Assembly (NCBI GenBank): GCA_015486895.1 | Contig: WFQT01000154.1 | Coordinates: forward strand, 1 to 7,972 | Length of the DNA stretch: 7,972 nt | Source of the DNA: Anaerolineae bacterium | GTDB taxonomy: Bacteria; Chloroflexota; Anaerolineae; JAADDB01 | Direction: 5' to 3' | Part shown: positions 1 to 6,072 of the stretch, piece after piece | Layout of the letters: the number at the start of each line of letters is the position of its first letter | Position numbering within the stretch: the first letter of the stretch is position 1 | Notes under the pieces: generated by a model | Told to the model about the DNA's origin: nothing | Databases searched by the model: none | Seen by the model: the letters and a program-made list of their open reading frames with translations, nothing else | Position numbers and translations under genes: made by a program

Positions 1-430
1 GAGCAACGATCTCCTCCAATGACAGGCCTTGTTGGGCCATCTTTGCCCCCAGCAGGACCAGCAATCCTTGTCCTAAGGAAAAGCTCTGCGAGTCGAAAAT
101 GGTCACCCGCTCGCCGAATTCGGCCGTGCTGAGCTTGAAAACGTCGTATGTGCTGGAGTGATGGCTTGTCAAAGTGATGCAGAGAACCTGATGGCCCGTC
201 TCCACCAGCGGCTTGATAATCTGTCGTACCACGCCCGGCGATGTGGCAGATGTGTGCAAATTCCGTAGATTCTTCCCGATCTGTGTCCAGAATCGTTCCG
301 CTTCCATTTCCTCTGGGAGTAATTCTCTATCGCCTAAGCGCACAACGATGGGCACGATGTGGATATTGAAACGGCGGACGATTTCTCTTCCCAAACCACA
401 AGCAGCATCACTGACAATATGTACAGCCAT
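1..430 (-). CDS. DegV family (FakB-like) fatty-acid-binding protein, N-terminal half, cut by the window edge
   Basis: I translated this frame by hand from the ATG at 430; it stays open for 143 codons and runs off the left edge. DegV proteins, about 280 residues long, bind a fatty acid in the cytoplasm; FakB members present it to the kinase FakA for phospholipid synthesis. The family pattern is visible in order: an N-terminal strand with Ser7-Asp8, the VVPL-like strand at 25-30 (IVPIVV), a TS motif at 60-61 followed by Pro65, the TLTSHHSSTY segment at 86-95 matching the usual LSSxLSGTY, Asp113-Ser114 followed by SxGxG at 118-122, and an amphipathic helix ending EEIV at 139-142. The usual TDS near the N-terminus is SDA here. 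A GGAG sits six bases before the ATG. The gene lies 35 bases after the isomerase on the same strand, so co-transcription is likely. The family call is firm. The ligand is unknown, and no FakA gene is visible. Confidence 0.85.
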   Translation of the reverse strand, partial: MAVHIVSDAACGLGREIVRRFNIHIVPIVVRLGDRELLPEEMEAERFWTQIGKNLRNLHTSATSPGVVRQIIKPLVETGHQVLCITLTSHHSSTYDVFKLSTAEFGERVTIFDSQSFSLGQGLLVLLGAKMAQQGLSLEEIVA

Positions 431-465
431 TTTTATCTCCTGTTCGGGGGGAGGGTGTACGCAGC

Positions 466-1527
466 TTATTCTATCCCTGAACGCTCAAAGCCCTGCCACG
501 CTTCATTCCAGCTCAGTAGACGTCCTGGCGCTCGCAACACCGCCAAGTCCGTCGCCCCGCTTAAAAACATGGCTATACGCAGCTCCATGAGCAACATTTG
601 GATCTCTTCACTAACTGCTTCAGCCGATTTGGCAGCCGCAGATAGGAAGGGAGAAGCTATGCCAACCAGATCCGCGCCTAAGGCGATAGCTTTCGCTACT
701 TGCAGGCCGTTGCGGATGCCACCACTGGCTACTACTGGCATCTCCGGAAGGGCTCGGTGTACCCATTGCAAGCTCAAAGCAGTGGGAATGCCCCAGTCGC
801 GGAAAGTGTCTGCTAAACGGTGCAACTGTGGGTCATCAGTGCGATGGCGTTCTACTTCGCTCCAGGATGTGCCACCGGCACCGGCGACATCAATGGCCTG
901 TATGCCAACATTAGCTAAGAGTCGCGCCGTCTGCGGAGAAATACCCCACCCGACTTCTTTAGCGATGACAGGCACTGGCAAGGCCCTGCAGACAGCCTCG
1001 ATTTTCGGCAACAACCGTGCCCATTGCCGGTTACCATTGACTTGCATTACTTCTTGCAGGGGGTTCAGATGCAGGATCAATGCGTCTGCACCGATCATCT
1101 CTACGGCGCGCCGGCAATGGTCGACGTCATAGCCTTCGTTGAGCTGCACCGCGCCTAAGTTTGCTGCCAAGAAAATGCTCGGTGCCACATCTCGCACTCG
1201 GAAGGAGTAAGCCGCCTCTTCAGATTCGATGGCCACTCGTTGTGAGCCAACTCCCATGGCGATGCCGAATTGCTGTGCCGCCAGCGCCAGATTACGATTG
1301 AGGAGGGCTGCTTCCGCCACCCCGCCAGTCATAGAAGAGATCAGCAGCGGTGCCGATAGCGCTTTCCCCAAGAACGTCGTTTCCACATGAATAGTGCTCA
1401 TGTCTGTTTCCGGCAACGCCTGATGTACAAACTGATACCGTTCAAAACCAGTGCGTAGCCCGGGGGAAGAGACGTCTTCCTCTAAGTTGATGCGAATATG
1501 ATCTGCTTTCCTGCTGCGATGCGACAA
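466..1527 (-). CDS. fni: Type 2 isopentenyl-diphosphate delta-isomerase (FMN-dependent)
   Basis: This enzyme interconverts isopentenyl and dimethylallyl diphosphate in the cytoplasm, using reduced FMN and Mg2+, to supply isoprenoid synthesis. Counting from the chosen TTG start the protein has 353 residues, normal for the family. Visible motifs are RKADHI (6-11), SSMTGG (64-69), GSQR (94-97), NLG (123-125), HLNPLQE (153-159) with the conserved Gln158-Glu159 pair involved in catalysis and metal binding, KEVGWG (190-195), the FMN-phosphate segment GAGGTSW (216-222), and the second glycine-rich phosphate loop ASGGIRNG (267-274). The frame stays open upstream to a GTG at 1557 and an ATG at 1539, but neither has a ribosome binding site. 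The TTG at 1527 has GGAGG five bases upstream and puts the RKxDH motif at the usual distance from the N-terminus. The DegV gene follows on the same strand. The function is secure; the start is the uncertain part. Confidence 0.95.
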   Translation of the reverse strand: MSHRSRKADHIRINLEEDVSSPGLRTGFERYQFVHQALPETDMSTIHVETTFLGKALSAPLLISSMTGGVAEAALLNRNLALAAQQFGIAMGVGSQRVAIESEEAAYSFRVRDVAPSIFLAANLGAVQLNEGYDVDHCRRAVEMIGADALILHLNPLQEVMQVNGNRQWARLLPKIEAVCRALPVPVIAKEVGWGISPQTARLLANVGIQAIDVAGAGGTSWSEVERHRTDDPQLHRLADTFRDWGIPTALSLQWVHRALPEMPVVASGGIRNGLQVAKAIALGADLVGIASPFLSAAAKSAEAVSEEIQMLLMELRIAMFLSGATDLAVLRAPGRLLSWNEAWQGFERSGIE

Positions 1528-1532
1528 ACTTT

Positions 1533-1537
1533 CCTCC
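1533..1537 (-). promoter_or_regulatory. Shine-Dalgarno sequence that decides the isomerase TTG start
   Basis: On the minus strand the sequence reads GGAGG, then AAAGT, then TTG. This is a full-strength ribosome binding site with a five-base spacer. It overlaps the alternative ATG at 1539, whose own upstream sequence has no purine-rich site. I therefore favour initiation at the TTG. Confidence 0.7.
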
Positions 1538-1638
1538 ATAAGGGCTCTGGTTCGCACAATGGATCAGTAACAGTAAGAAACAGCGCCCGCAACTTTCTCT
1601 CCCTGCCTGTGTTTGATTGTGTAGTCTAATAATGTTGA

Positions 1639-1668
1639 ATCGTACCATCGGCGAAGAGGGAATGTCAA
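1639..1668 (-). promoter_or_regulatory. Predicted sigma-70-type promoter for the isomerase-DegV unit
   Basis: Reading the minus strand, a perfect -35 box TTGACA lies at 1668-1663 and a -10-like box TACGAT at 1644-1639, separated by 18 bases. Transcription would start near 1632, leaving about 105 bases of leader before the TTG start. The -35 box faces that of the acyl carrier protein promoter, with 39 bases between them. Confidence 0.6.
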
Positions 1669-1707
1669 ATTGTTTTTCCTAACCGGGGCCGTCCTGCTGA
1701 AATTGAA

Positions 1708-1736
1708 TTGACACCTTCATACGATTCTGTTACAAT
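1708..1736 (+). promoter_or_regulatory. Predicted sigma-70-type promoter for the acyl carrier protein gene
   Basis: A perfect -35 box TTGACA (1708-1713) and a near-perfect -10 box TACAAT (1731-1736) are separated by exactly 17 bases. Transcription would start near 1743, about 47 bases before the ATG of the acyl carrier protein. This is the best promoter match in the window and suits a strongly expressed housekeeping gene. Confidence 0.75.
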
Positions 1737-1789
1737 CGGCTGCGTTGTCCGGTAATCCAGTTGTGCTTTGGCTAAGGAGGCAAGTTTCA

Positions 1790-2035
1790 ATGAGTCAAGA
1801 TGAAGTCTTCGCAAAGGTCCGTGATATTGTCGTAGAGCAATTAGGCGTTGACCCGGAACAAGTTACCATGGAAGCCAGCTTCCGTGATGATCTGGAAGCA
1901 GATTCGCTGGACTTGGTGGAGTTGATCATGGCGTTTGAGGAAGAGTTCGGGGGAGAAATCACCGACGAAGATGCCCAAAAGATTACTACAGTGGGCGAAG
2001 CGGCGAACTATTTGATGGAGCAAGGCGCAAGCTGA
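1790..2035 (+). CDS. acpP: Acyl carrier protein
   Basis: This small acidic cytoplasmic protein carries growing acyl chains on a 4'-phosphopantetheine arm during fatty-acid synthesis. The product has 81 residues, typical for the family. Ser39 in the DSLDLVE motif (38-44) is the site for the prosthetic group. The acidic recognition helix (EEEF, 50-53) and the C-terminal helix (VGEAANYL, 68-75) fit the four-helix fold. The ATG at 1790 is preceded by AAGGAGG (1774-1780) with a nine-base spacer. The frame is open further upstream to 1745, but that part contains the ribosome binding site and is not coding. The gene stands alone: no fab or pls gene is next to it, and the following 640 bases hold no gene on this strand. 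It diverges from the isomerase gene with a short shared promoter region. Confidence 0.97.
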   Translation: MSQDEVFAKVRDIVVEQLGVDPEQVTMEASFRDDLEADSLDLVELIMAFEEEFGGEITDEDAQKITTVGEAANYLMEQGAS

Positions 2036-2288
2036 TTGGTGGGAGATGTTGCACGGCGATAGGAAGTATTCTGTGCGCTCAGGTTTTAGTCCAACTGGTT
2101 CGCTATCTCGTAGTCATAATGTTGGTCTACCTTATATCACTTCAGCTTTGGGTTCGGTGCTATTTGTTGTAGCCCCTGATTCCATTTGCAGCGCACTCGA
2201 GTGGTTCCTGAGCCAATAGCAAGAACCATCATAATGCCTTACTGGAGTTTGGCGGAAATCCATTTTATGGTTCAACAGGGCAATTCTA

Positions 2289-2351
2289 ACCACAGATTGC
2301 ACTGATTTTCAGCCTGATTTTCCCCCTAAAGTCCTGTGAAAATCTGTGTTA
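2289..2351. repeat. Palindromic dispersed repeat, AATCTGTG family, both arms present
   Basis: The left arm begins ACCACAGATTGCAC (2289-2302) and continues into a GATTTTC-rich stretch. The right arm is GAAAATCTGTGTTA (2338-2351). The arms are roughly inverted copies of each other. The left arm is the reverse complement of the end of the repeat at 3248-3280, and the right arm matches its beginning over 14 bases. Sequences of this AATCTGTG type are, to my knowledge, scattered through the intergenic DNA of many bacterial genomes. They carry no transposase, and the function is unknown. Confidence 0.6.
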
Positions 2352-2483
2352 CCTTATTGCTAAAACCAAAAACGCCTTTGTCCAGTGCTTTAAACTACCC
2401 TCTGCTGTTCTCACTTATTATCATCTTGTAGGTTCAGATGTTGGTAGCGGAATCCATCGCCACCTGTATAAGGGTAGTTGAAC

Positions 2484-2522
2484 AATAGGTCTGTCTTCAA
2501 AATGAAGACAGACCTATTTTCT
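2484..2522 (+). terminator. Perfect 16-bp stem-loop followed by a T-rich tract
   Basis: The sequence 2484-2499 is exactly complementary to 2503-2518, with a three-base AAA loop. On the plus strand the stem runs into TTTT then CTTCTCC, which resembles an intrinsic terminator for plus-strand transcription. On the minus strand there is no T-tract after the stem. It lies about 450 bases beyond the acyl carrier protein stop, far for its own terminator, but no other plus-strand gene is upstream. It could instead be a mobile palindrome or an RNA-stability element. Confidence 0.55.
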
Positions 2523-2677
2523 TCTCCAAGCGTAGCAGATAGCCCACCTGTTGGGCGGAAGAATTTACAACAAACACTGACTTTTGAAAATCTGTTCCTG
2601 CAGACTGTGTTTATCAGCGTCCCTTTCCGGTTTCCATCTCGAAAGCCCGGGGGTACCGGTGAAGCTTGCACCCAATA

Positions 2678-3154
2678 TTACGGGCGAATCCCCAGAAGAT
2701 GGTAAATTTCCAACCGACCGTTGGCAATAAAGTCTTGCAGGAGCCTGATGGTTTCTTGATATGCCTGCATATCCTTACCATAAGGGTCTGGCACTTCTCT
2801 ATGCCGGTGGCTCATTTCACTTAACAAGTACACTTTGTGGCTTTCTTCAGGTGCTAAATAGAAAAGGGAGCGTCGCTGCCATTCCTCCATGACCAAAACC
2901 AGGGCGGCGGTGCGCAGTTCCGATTCACTAATGGTATGGGCAAGGTGGTCAGTGATGTCGATACTTTCTGCCGCCAGTAGCTTGATAGCGGGGGGCGAGG
3001 CTGGATAGCCATCCAATGCCCGCACCCCGGCTGAGGTTACTCCCACAGCGCCAGCCAGTCCATCTTGTTGCAGATAAGCTTTCATTATGCCGACCGCCAT
3101 GGGTGAACGACAGACGTTGCCGGTGCAAACGAAGATCAGCTTTGGTTTAGTCAT
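2678..3154 (-). CDS. Low-molecular-weight protein phosphatase (tyrosine- or arginine-type)
   Basis: This cytoplasmic phosphatase would remove phosphate from protein side chains through a cysteinyl-phosphate intermediate. The product has 158 residues, normal for the family. The P-loop CTGNVCRSP occupies 10-18, with nucleophile Cys10 and phosphate-binding Arg16. The general acid is Asp123 in PDPYG (122-126). The start is the ATG at 3154, preceded by AAAGGGG with a five-base spacer. The frame is open further upstream to 3271, but that part runs through a dispersed repeat and gives no family-like sequence. In the arginine phosphatase YwlE the residue after GN is Thr, and in classic tyrosine phosphatases it is usually Ile. 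Here it is Val14, which leans toward tyrosine phosphatase by inference. No kinase gene is adjacent, so the partner is unknown. The gene appears to be a single-gene unit. Confidence 0.92.
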   Translation of the reverse strand: MTKPKLIFVCTGNVCRSPMAVGIMKAYLQQDGLAGAVGVTSAGVRALDGYPASPPAIKLLAAESIDITDHLAHTISESELRTAALVLVMEEWQRRSLFYLAPEESHKVYLLSEMSHRHREVPDPYGKDMQAYQETIRLLQDFIANGRLEIYHLLGIRP

Positions 3155-3247
3155 CGTAGCCCCTTTACCTGTTACTGGACCCTGGCGTTTTTCCATTTTA
3201 GCCAAAGAGAAACACATAATCTCACAAATTTTGGTCGAAAAACAAAG

Positions 3248-3280
3248 GAAAATCTGTGTTAATCTGTGCAATCTGTGGTA
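3248..3280 (+). repeat. Three tandem AATCTGTG units, dispersed repeat family
   Basis: AATCTGTG occurs three times at 3251-3258, 3261-3268 and 3270-3277, with one- or two-base spacers. The block starts with GAAAATCTGTGTTA, identical to the right arm of the repeat at 2338-2351. Its far end is the reverse complement of that repeat's left arm (GTGCAATCTGTGGT). It lies about 95 bases upstream of the phosphatase ATG and may fall inside its promoter or leader region. Confidence 0.65.
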
Positions 3281-3612
3281 AGGATAGTTAGGCCAAACCT
3301 AAAATATCATTTTCGCAGTATCACTACACTGCTGAGTTTGTTCTGTTTGGCAACTAATTCTGACATGGTTCATTCTGCCCATCACACTGGTTCACATACC
3401 CCGCCATGATGTATGCTATTTGCCCATTTACGATATTCGTGATAAAAACGAACCAATCACAAGCCATTTTGCATTATACTTAATAACATCATTTAGTAAG
3501 AATTGTATACCCTTTGTCGCTCTGTTATCATTCCCTTGCACTCGCTAAGAAGTGCTTCTCTACCCTGCAGGGGGATCTCAAGACGCCTTTCCTGCTTAGT
3601 GAGGAAACAACC
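3281..3612. other. Non-coding stretch between the phosphatase and glycosylase genes
   Basis: This is divergent intergenic DNA, AT-rich especially around 3440-3510, as expected for promoter DNA. A TATACT at 3475-3480 could be a -10 box for the glycosylase gene, but no good -35 box stands 17 bases upstream. The frame of the glycosylase is open back to 3514, but that part has no family similarity. I see no RNA gene here. Confidence 0.5.
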
Positions 3613-4224
3613 ATGACAGTGTGGTCTCCACTGCCGCGAGAATTCTACGAACGGGATACGTTGACGGTAGCCCCATCGTTGCTGGGACAATATATAGTCC
3701 GGAGGCTTGGTGAGCAGGTACTGGCTGGCCGAATCGTGGAGGTAGAAGCTTACGTTGGTTTTCACGACCAGGCATCACACGCCTCCCGCGGGAAAACATC
3801 CCGCAATGCGCTAATGTTTGGCCCCGCTGGCTACGCTTACATCTACTTCATTTATGGCATGTATCATTGTTTGAATGTCGTTACCGAGCACAGCGAGTAT
3901 CCCGCTGCTATTTTGATCCGAGCGCTGGAGCCAGTAGCTGGAATTGAAGAGATGCGCTCCTTGCGCGGTGGCGTTCCCGATCAGCAAATCGCCAGTGGGC
4001 CGGGGAAACTCTGTCAGGCGCTGAAGATTGACCGTACGTTGAATGGCATAGATTTGACCCAACCAGGTGCGTTGTTCGTTGCTGCGGGGGAAGTTATGCC
4101 TTTGGGGAAAATATGTTCGTCATCAAGAGTGGGCGTACGTGGTGACGAGAAGGCGCTATCTGCTCCCTGGCGCTTTTTCGTTTGTCATCATCCCCACCTT
4201 TCCAAACACAATCAGAGAACATGA
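3613..4224 (+). CDS. mpg: DNA-3-methyladenine glycosylase, AAG/MPG family
   Basis: This monofunctional base-excision repair enzyme removes alkylated purines such as 3-methyladenine from DNA. The product has 203 residues, normal for bacterial members. Residues match the human enzyme in spacing: the catalytic glutamate Glu45 in RIVEVEAY (40-47), Tyr47 and His56 lining the base pocket (human Glu125, Tyr127, His136), the intercalating tyrosine Tyr81 in YFIYGMYHCLN (78-88) and Asn88 (human Tyr162 and Asn169). ASGPGKLCQAL (127-137) and the C-terminal RVGV...APWRF segment (172-187) are also typical. The ATG at 3613 follows GAGG with an eight-base spacer. The longer frame from 3514 lacks support. The DUF3307 gene follows after three bases, so the two are probably translated from one message. 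I see no alkylation-response operator. Confidence 0.95.
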   Translation: MTVWSPLPREFYERDTLTVAPSLLGQYIVRRLGEQVLAGRIVEVEAYVGFHDQASHASRGKTSRNALMFGPAGYAYIYFIYGMYHCLNVVTEHSEYPAAILIRALEPVAGIEEMRSLRGGVPDQQIASGPGKLCQALKIDRTLNGIDLTQPGALFVAAGEVMPLGKICSSSRVGVRGDEKALSAPWRFFVCHHPHLSKHNQRT

Positions 4225-4227
4225 GAG

Positions 4228-4962
4228 ATGGAAATCTTCTGGCGTTTGCTGTTAGGTCATATGGTAGGCGATTTTATCTTGCAGACCGGGCGCATTGCCC
4301 GGGCAAAAACGCATTCCTGGCAAGGGCTCCTTCTTCACGTGGCACTGGTGACGGCGGCTATGGCTGCGGCCACTATTAACGTACTCTCCTGGCAATGGTG
4401 GCTGCTGTTAGGCCTTGGACACTTGCTCATTGATTCAGCGCGCACTTTTCTGATCAAGAATCCAGGCCGATGGGGATGGCTTTATGTCCTGATCGATCAA
4501 ACCGTGCATTTGCTGTTCCTCTGGGGGGTAACCCAGTGGTCGCAGCCGACTCATCACCCCATGGGAGAACTCCTGCACCCGACACCAATAGAAATATTAT
4601 CCATTTACGCTATCAGTGTCATCTTCTTGATTTGGACGGTGCCAGTATTGGAAGTCCAAGTATATGCCGCTTTAACGCACATCGGAGAACAGATTAATAG
4701 TAGCTATTTGCCTATTACCAGGCGAGATCGCCTGATGGGAGCAGTGGAACGGCTAAGTGGGTTGCTGCTTCTCATGACGCCGTTAGCAGCGCTGGTGCCG
4801 CTCATTTTCTTGCCGAATTATTGGCAGCAGTGGCAAAACAAGAGAGCGCGACCGGTCCAACGGCTAGCCATTCCATCTATCAGTCTGTTGAGTACTCTAT
4901 TCATCGGTTACATCTTTCGCCATATTCCGCTGCACATTCCTACTGCCAAGCTTGGCCTGTAA
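4228..4962 (+). CDS. DUF3307 family multi-pass membrane protein
   Basis: The family has no firmly known function that I can name. The 244-residue product shows its N-terminal signature: H11 and D15 with Q19 in HMVGDFILQT, then K27, His37 in the next helix, HxxxD at 65-69, and DQxxH at 90-94. These conserved polar residues lie in or beside hydrophobic segments, suggesting a buried polar or metal-binding site; that is inference. Likely membrane helices are near 34-55, 57-75, 84-100, 121-143, 176-195 and 214-231. The C-terminal half (from about 120) is longer than the core signature and is not recognised. The ATG stands three bases after the glycosylase stop with no clear ribosome binding site of its own, which favours translational coupling. 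The pairing with a DNA glycosylase is not explained by function. Confidence 0.82.
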   Translation: MEIFWRLLLGHMVGDFILQTGRIARAKTHSWQGLLLHVALVTAAMAAATINVLSWQWWLLLGLGHLLIDSARTFLIKNPGRWGWLYVLIDQTVHLLFLWGVTQWSQPTHHPMGELLHPTPIEILSIYAISVIFLIWTVPVLEVQVYAALTHIGEQINSSYLPITRRDRLMGAVERLSGLLLLMTPLAALVPLIFLPNYWQQWQNKRARPVQRLAIPSISLLSTLFIGYIFRHIPLHIPTAKLGL

Positions 4963-4989
4963 ACTGAATTTTCTCCCCTTGGCTTCCCA

Positions 4990-5019
4990 TTGCCTCCACT
5001 TTGTAGTAAAATGCACAAT
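4990..5019 (+). promoter_or_regulatory. Weak candidate promoter for the hydroxybutyryl-CoA dehydrogenase gene
   Basis: TTGCCT (4990-4995) and CACAAT (5014-5019) are spaced by 18 bases within the 122-base gap before the gene. An overlapping alternative is TTGGCT (4979-4984) with TAGTAA (5004-5009), whose 19-base spacer is long. Neither is strong, and the gene could also be read from the upstream pair. Confidence 0.3.
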
Positions 5020-5084
5020 GTTCAGAGAATGAATACGACCACCATGAGTTGGTTCACATTGGATACCTCAACGAGGAGACAATC

Positions 5085-5939
5085 ATGGAGATTAAGACTG
5101 TTGGTATTGTTGGTTGCGGGCAGATGGGCGGCGGCATCGTCGAGGTCGTTGCCAAAGCGGGTTATCAGGTCATCACCCGTGAGATTAACCAGGAATTGCT
5201 GGACAAAGGCTTGGAGCATGTCCGCAAATCCATGGACCGTGCGGTGCGGCGAGGCAAGCTCAGCGAAGGGGACCGGGACGCAGCTTTGGGACGCATCCAC
5301 GGCACACTGGACCTGGCCGACTTCAAAAACGCCGACATCGTTATTGAAGCTATCATCGAGCGCATGGATTTAAAGAAATCGGTGTTTGGCGAGTTGAGCC
5401 GGGTTTGTCCCCCGGAGACGATTTTCGCCAGCAATACTTCTTCTCTCAACCTGGCTGAAATCGCCGCTAGCACCGATCGTCCTAACCAGTTCCTGGGCAT
5501 TCATTTCTTTAATCCTGCTCCGGTGATGCCCCTAGTGGAGATCGTCCGGGCGCTGGCTACCAGCGATGAGACACTGGAAACTGCGCAGGCGTTTGTTAAT
5601 AGCCTGGGCAAGAGCCCCATTTTAGCCAAGGACGCTCCTGGTTTTGTAGTTAACCGGTTATTGATCCCCTACTTGGTCGACGCTATCCGGGTTTATGAGC
5701 AGGGCTTGGCCAGCCGTGATGACATCGACAAGGGGATGAAGCTCGGTGCCGGCCATCCCATGGGCCCCCTGGAGCTGTGTGACTATGTCGGCTTGGATAC
5801 CATGCTGTACGTGGCCGATGTGCTACATGATGAATTGGGTGATCCTTGGTTGGCAGCGCCACCGCTCTTACGGCGTATGGTGGCTGGTGGTTACTTGGGG
5901 CGCAAATCCGGCAAGGGTTTCTACGACTATAACAGGTAA
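5085..5939 (+). CDS. hbd: 3-hydroxybutyryl-CoA dehydrogenase (3-hydroxyacyl-CoA dehydrogenase family)
   Basis: This cytoplasmic enzyme interconverts 3-hydroxyacyl-CoA and 3-oxoacyl-CoA with NAD(H), in butanoate metabolism or beta-oxidation. The 284-residue length is standard for the stand-alone form. The Rossmann loop GCGQMG is at 10-15. An acidic residue (Glu33) after the second strand fits a preference for NAD. The catalytic set Ser119, His140, Glu152 and Asn190 has exactly the spacing of the human enzyme (Ser137, His158, Glu170, Asn208). The C-terminal dimerisation domain runs from about 187 and includes GHPMGPLELCDYVGLD (213-228) and the final GRKSGKGFYDY. The ATG at 5085 has GAGGAG six bases upstream; the GTG at 5049 has no such site. 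No thiolase or enoyl-CoA hydratase gene is adjacent, so the pathway direction is open. Confidence 0.95.
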   Translation: MEIKTVGIVGCGQMGGGIVEVVAKAGYQVITREINQELLDKGLEHVRKSMDRAVRRGKLSEGDRDAALGRIHGTLDLADFKNADIVIEAIIERMDLKKSVFGELSRVCPPETIFASNTSSLNLAEIAASTDRPNQFLGIHFFNPAPVMPLVEIVRALATSDETLETAQAFVNSLGKSPILAKDAPGFVVNRLLIPYLVDAIRVYEQGLASRDDIDKGMKLGAGHPMGPLELCDYVGLDTMLYVADVLHDELGDPWLAAPPLLRRMVAGGYLGRKSGKGFYDYNR

Positions 5940-5943
5940 GGTC

Positions 5944-5970
5944 TTGACATCCTGGGGGCGATGATAGAAT
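5944..5970 (+). promoter_or_regulatory. Promoter-like sequence just after the dehydrogenase stop
   Basis: A perfect TTGACA (5944-5949) precedes TAGAAT (5965-5970) by 15 bases. TG stands one base before the -10 box, making an extended -10 element that can tolerate a poor spacer. It points rightward with no plus-strand gene ahead. The -10 region overlaps the hairpin at 5954-5977, so the match could be chance. Confidence 0.3.
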
Positions 5971-6072
5971 CGCTCCCTGTCCTTATCTAAGTGATGCTGC
6001 CAGACAGACGCATCACAGAGATGGCTCGCGCTGTCAGCACGGGGTAGGGATGTATCTTCTCAATATCCAGGG

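Larger units (their letters stand above)
2036..2677. other. Long non-coding stretch between acpP and the phosphatase gene
   Basis: These 642 bases hold no gene I can support. The short open frames (for example 2411-2671 minus and 2478-2705 plus) run through a perfect hairpin on both strands and have no recognisable protein pattern. What is visible is a palindromic dispersed repeat (2289-2351), a perfect 16-bp stem-loop (2484-2518), a weaker inverted repeat GGTTCCTG / CAAGAACC near 2203-2227, and a small GCCCA / TGGGC hairpin near 2542-2556. The acyl carrier and phosphatase genes converge here. Confidence 0.6.

Noticed and set aside
213..1132. Plus-strand open frames of 125 and 257 codons across the DegV and isomerase genes.
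   Set aside because: They lie antisense to two well-supported genes and give low-complexity, family-less proteins. They are shadows of the coding strand.
2646..2667. Cluster of common restriction sites (CCCGGG, GGTACC, ACCGGT, AAGCTT) resembling a cloning polylinker.
   Set aside because: The order does not match a vector polylinker that I know, and the surrounding sequence continues without any vector backbone. Chance clustering in a GC-rich spot is the simpler reading.
2411..2705. Two overlapping small frames (86 and 75 codons) on opposite strands.
   Set aside because: Both pass through the perfect hairpin at 2484-2518, which explains the similar peptides on either strand. Neither has a ribosome binding site or a known pattern.
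3155..3271. Longer N-terminus of the phosphatase by 39 residues.
   Set aside because: The extra part is encoded by the dispersed repeat and leader region. The ATG at 3154 has a ribosome binding site and gives the family-length protein.
3248..3280. The three AATCTGTG units as a CRISPR array or iteron-type origin.
   Set aside because: The units are 8 bases with one- or two-base spacers, so there are no spacers of CRISPR size. No replication gene or DnaA-box cluster is nearby.
3514..3612. Longer N-terminus of the DNA glycosylase by 33 residues.
   Set aside because: There is no ribosome binding site or family similarity upstream. The GAGG before the ATG at 3613 sits at the right distance.
4965..5084. 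A tRNA or riboswitch in the gap before the dehydrogenase.
   Set aside because: I found no cloverleaf, no T-loop motif and no recognisable aptamer in these 120 bases.
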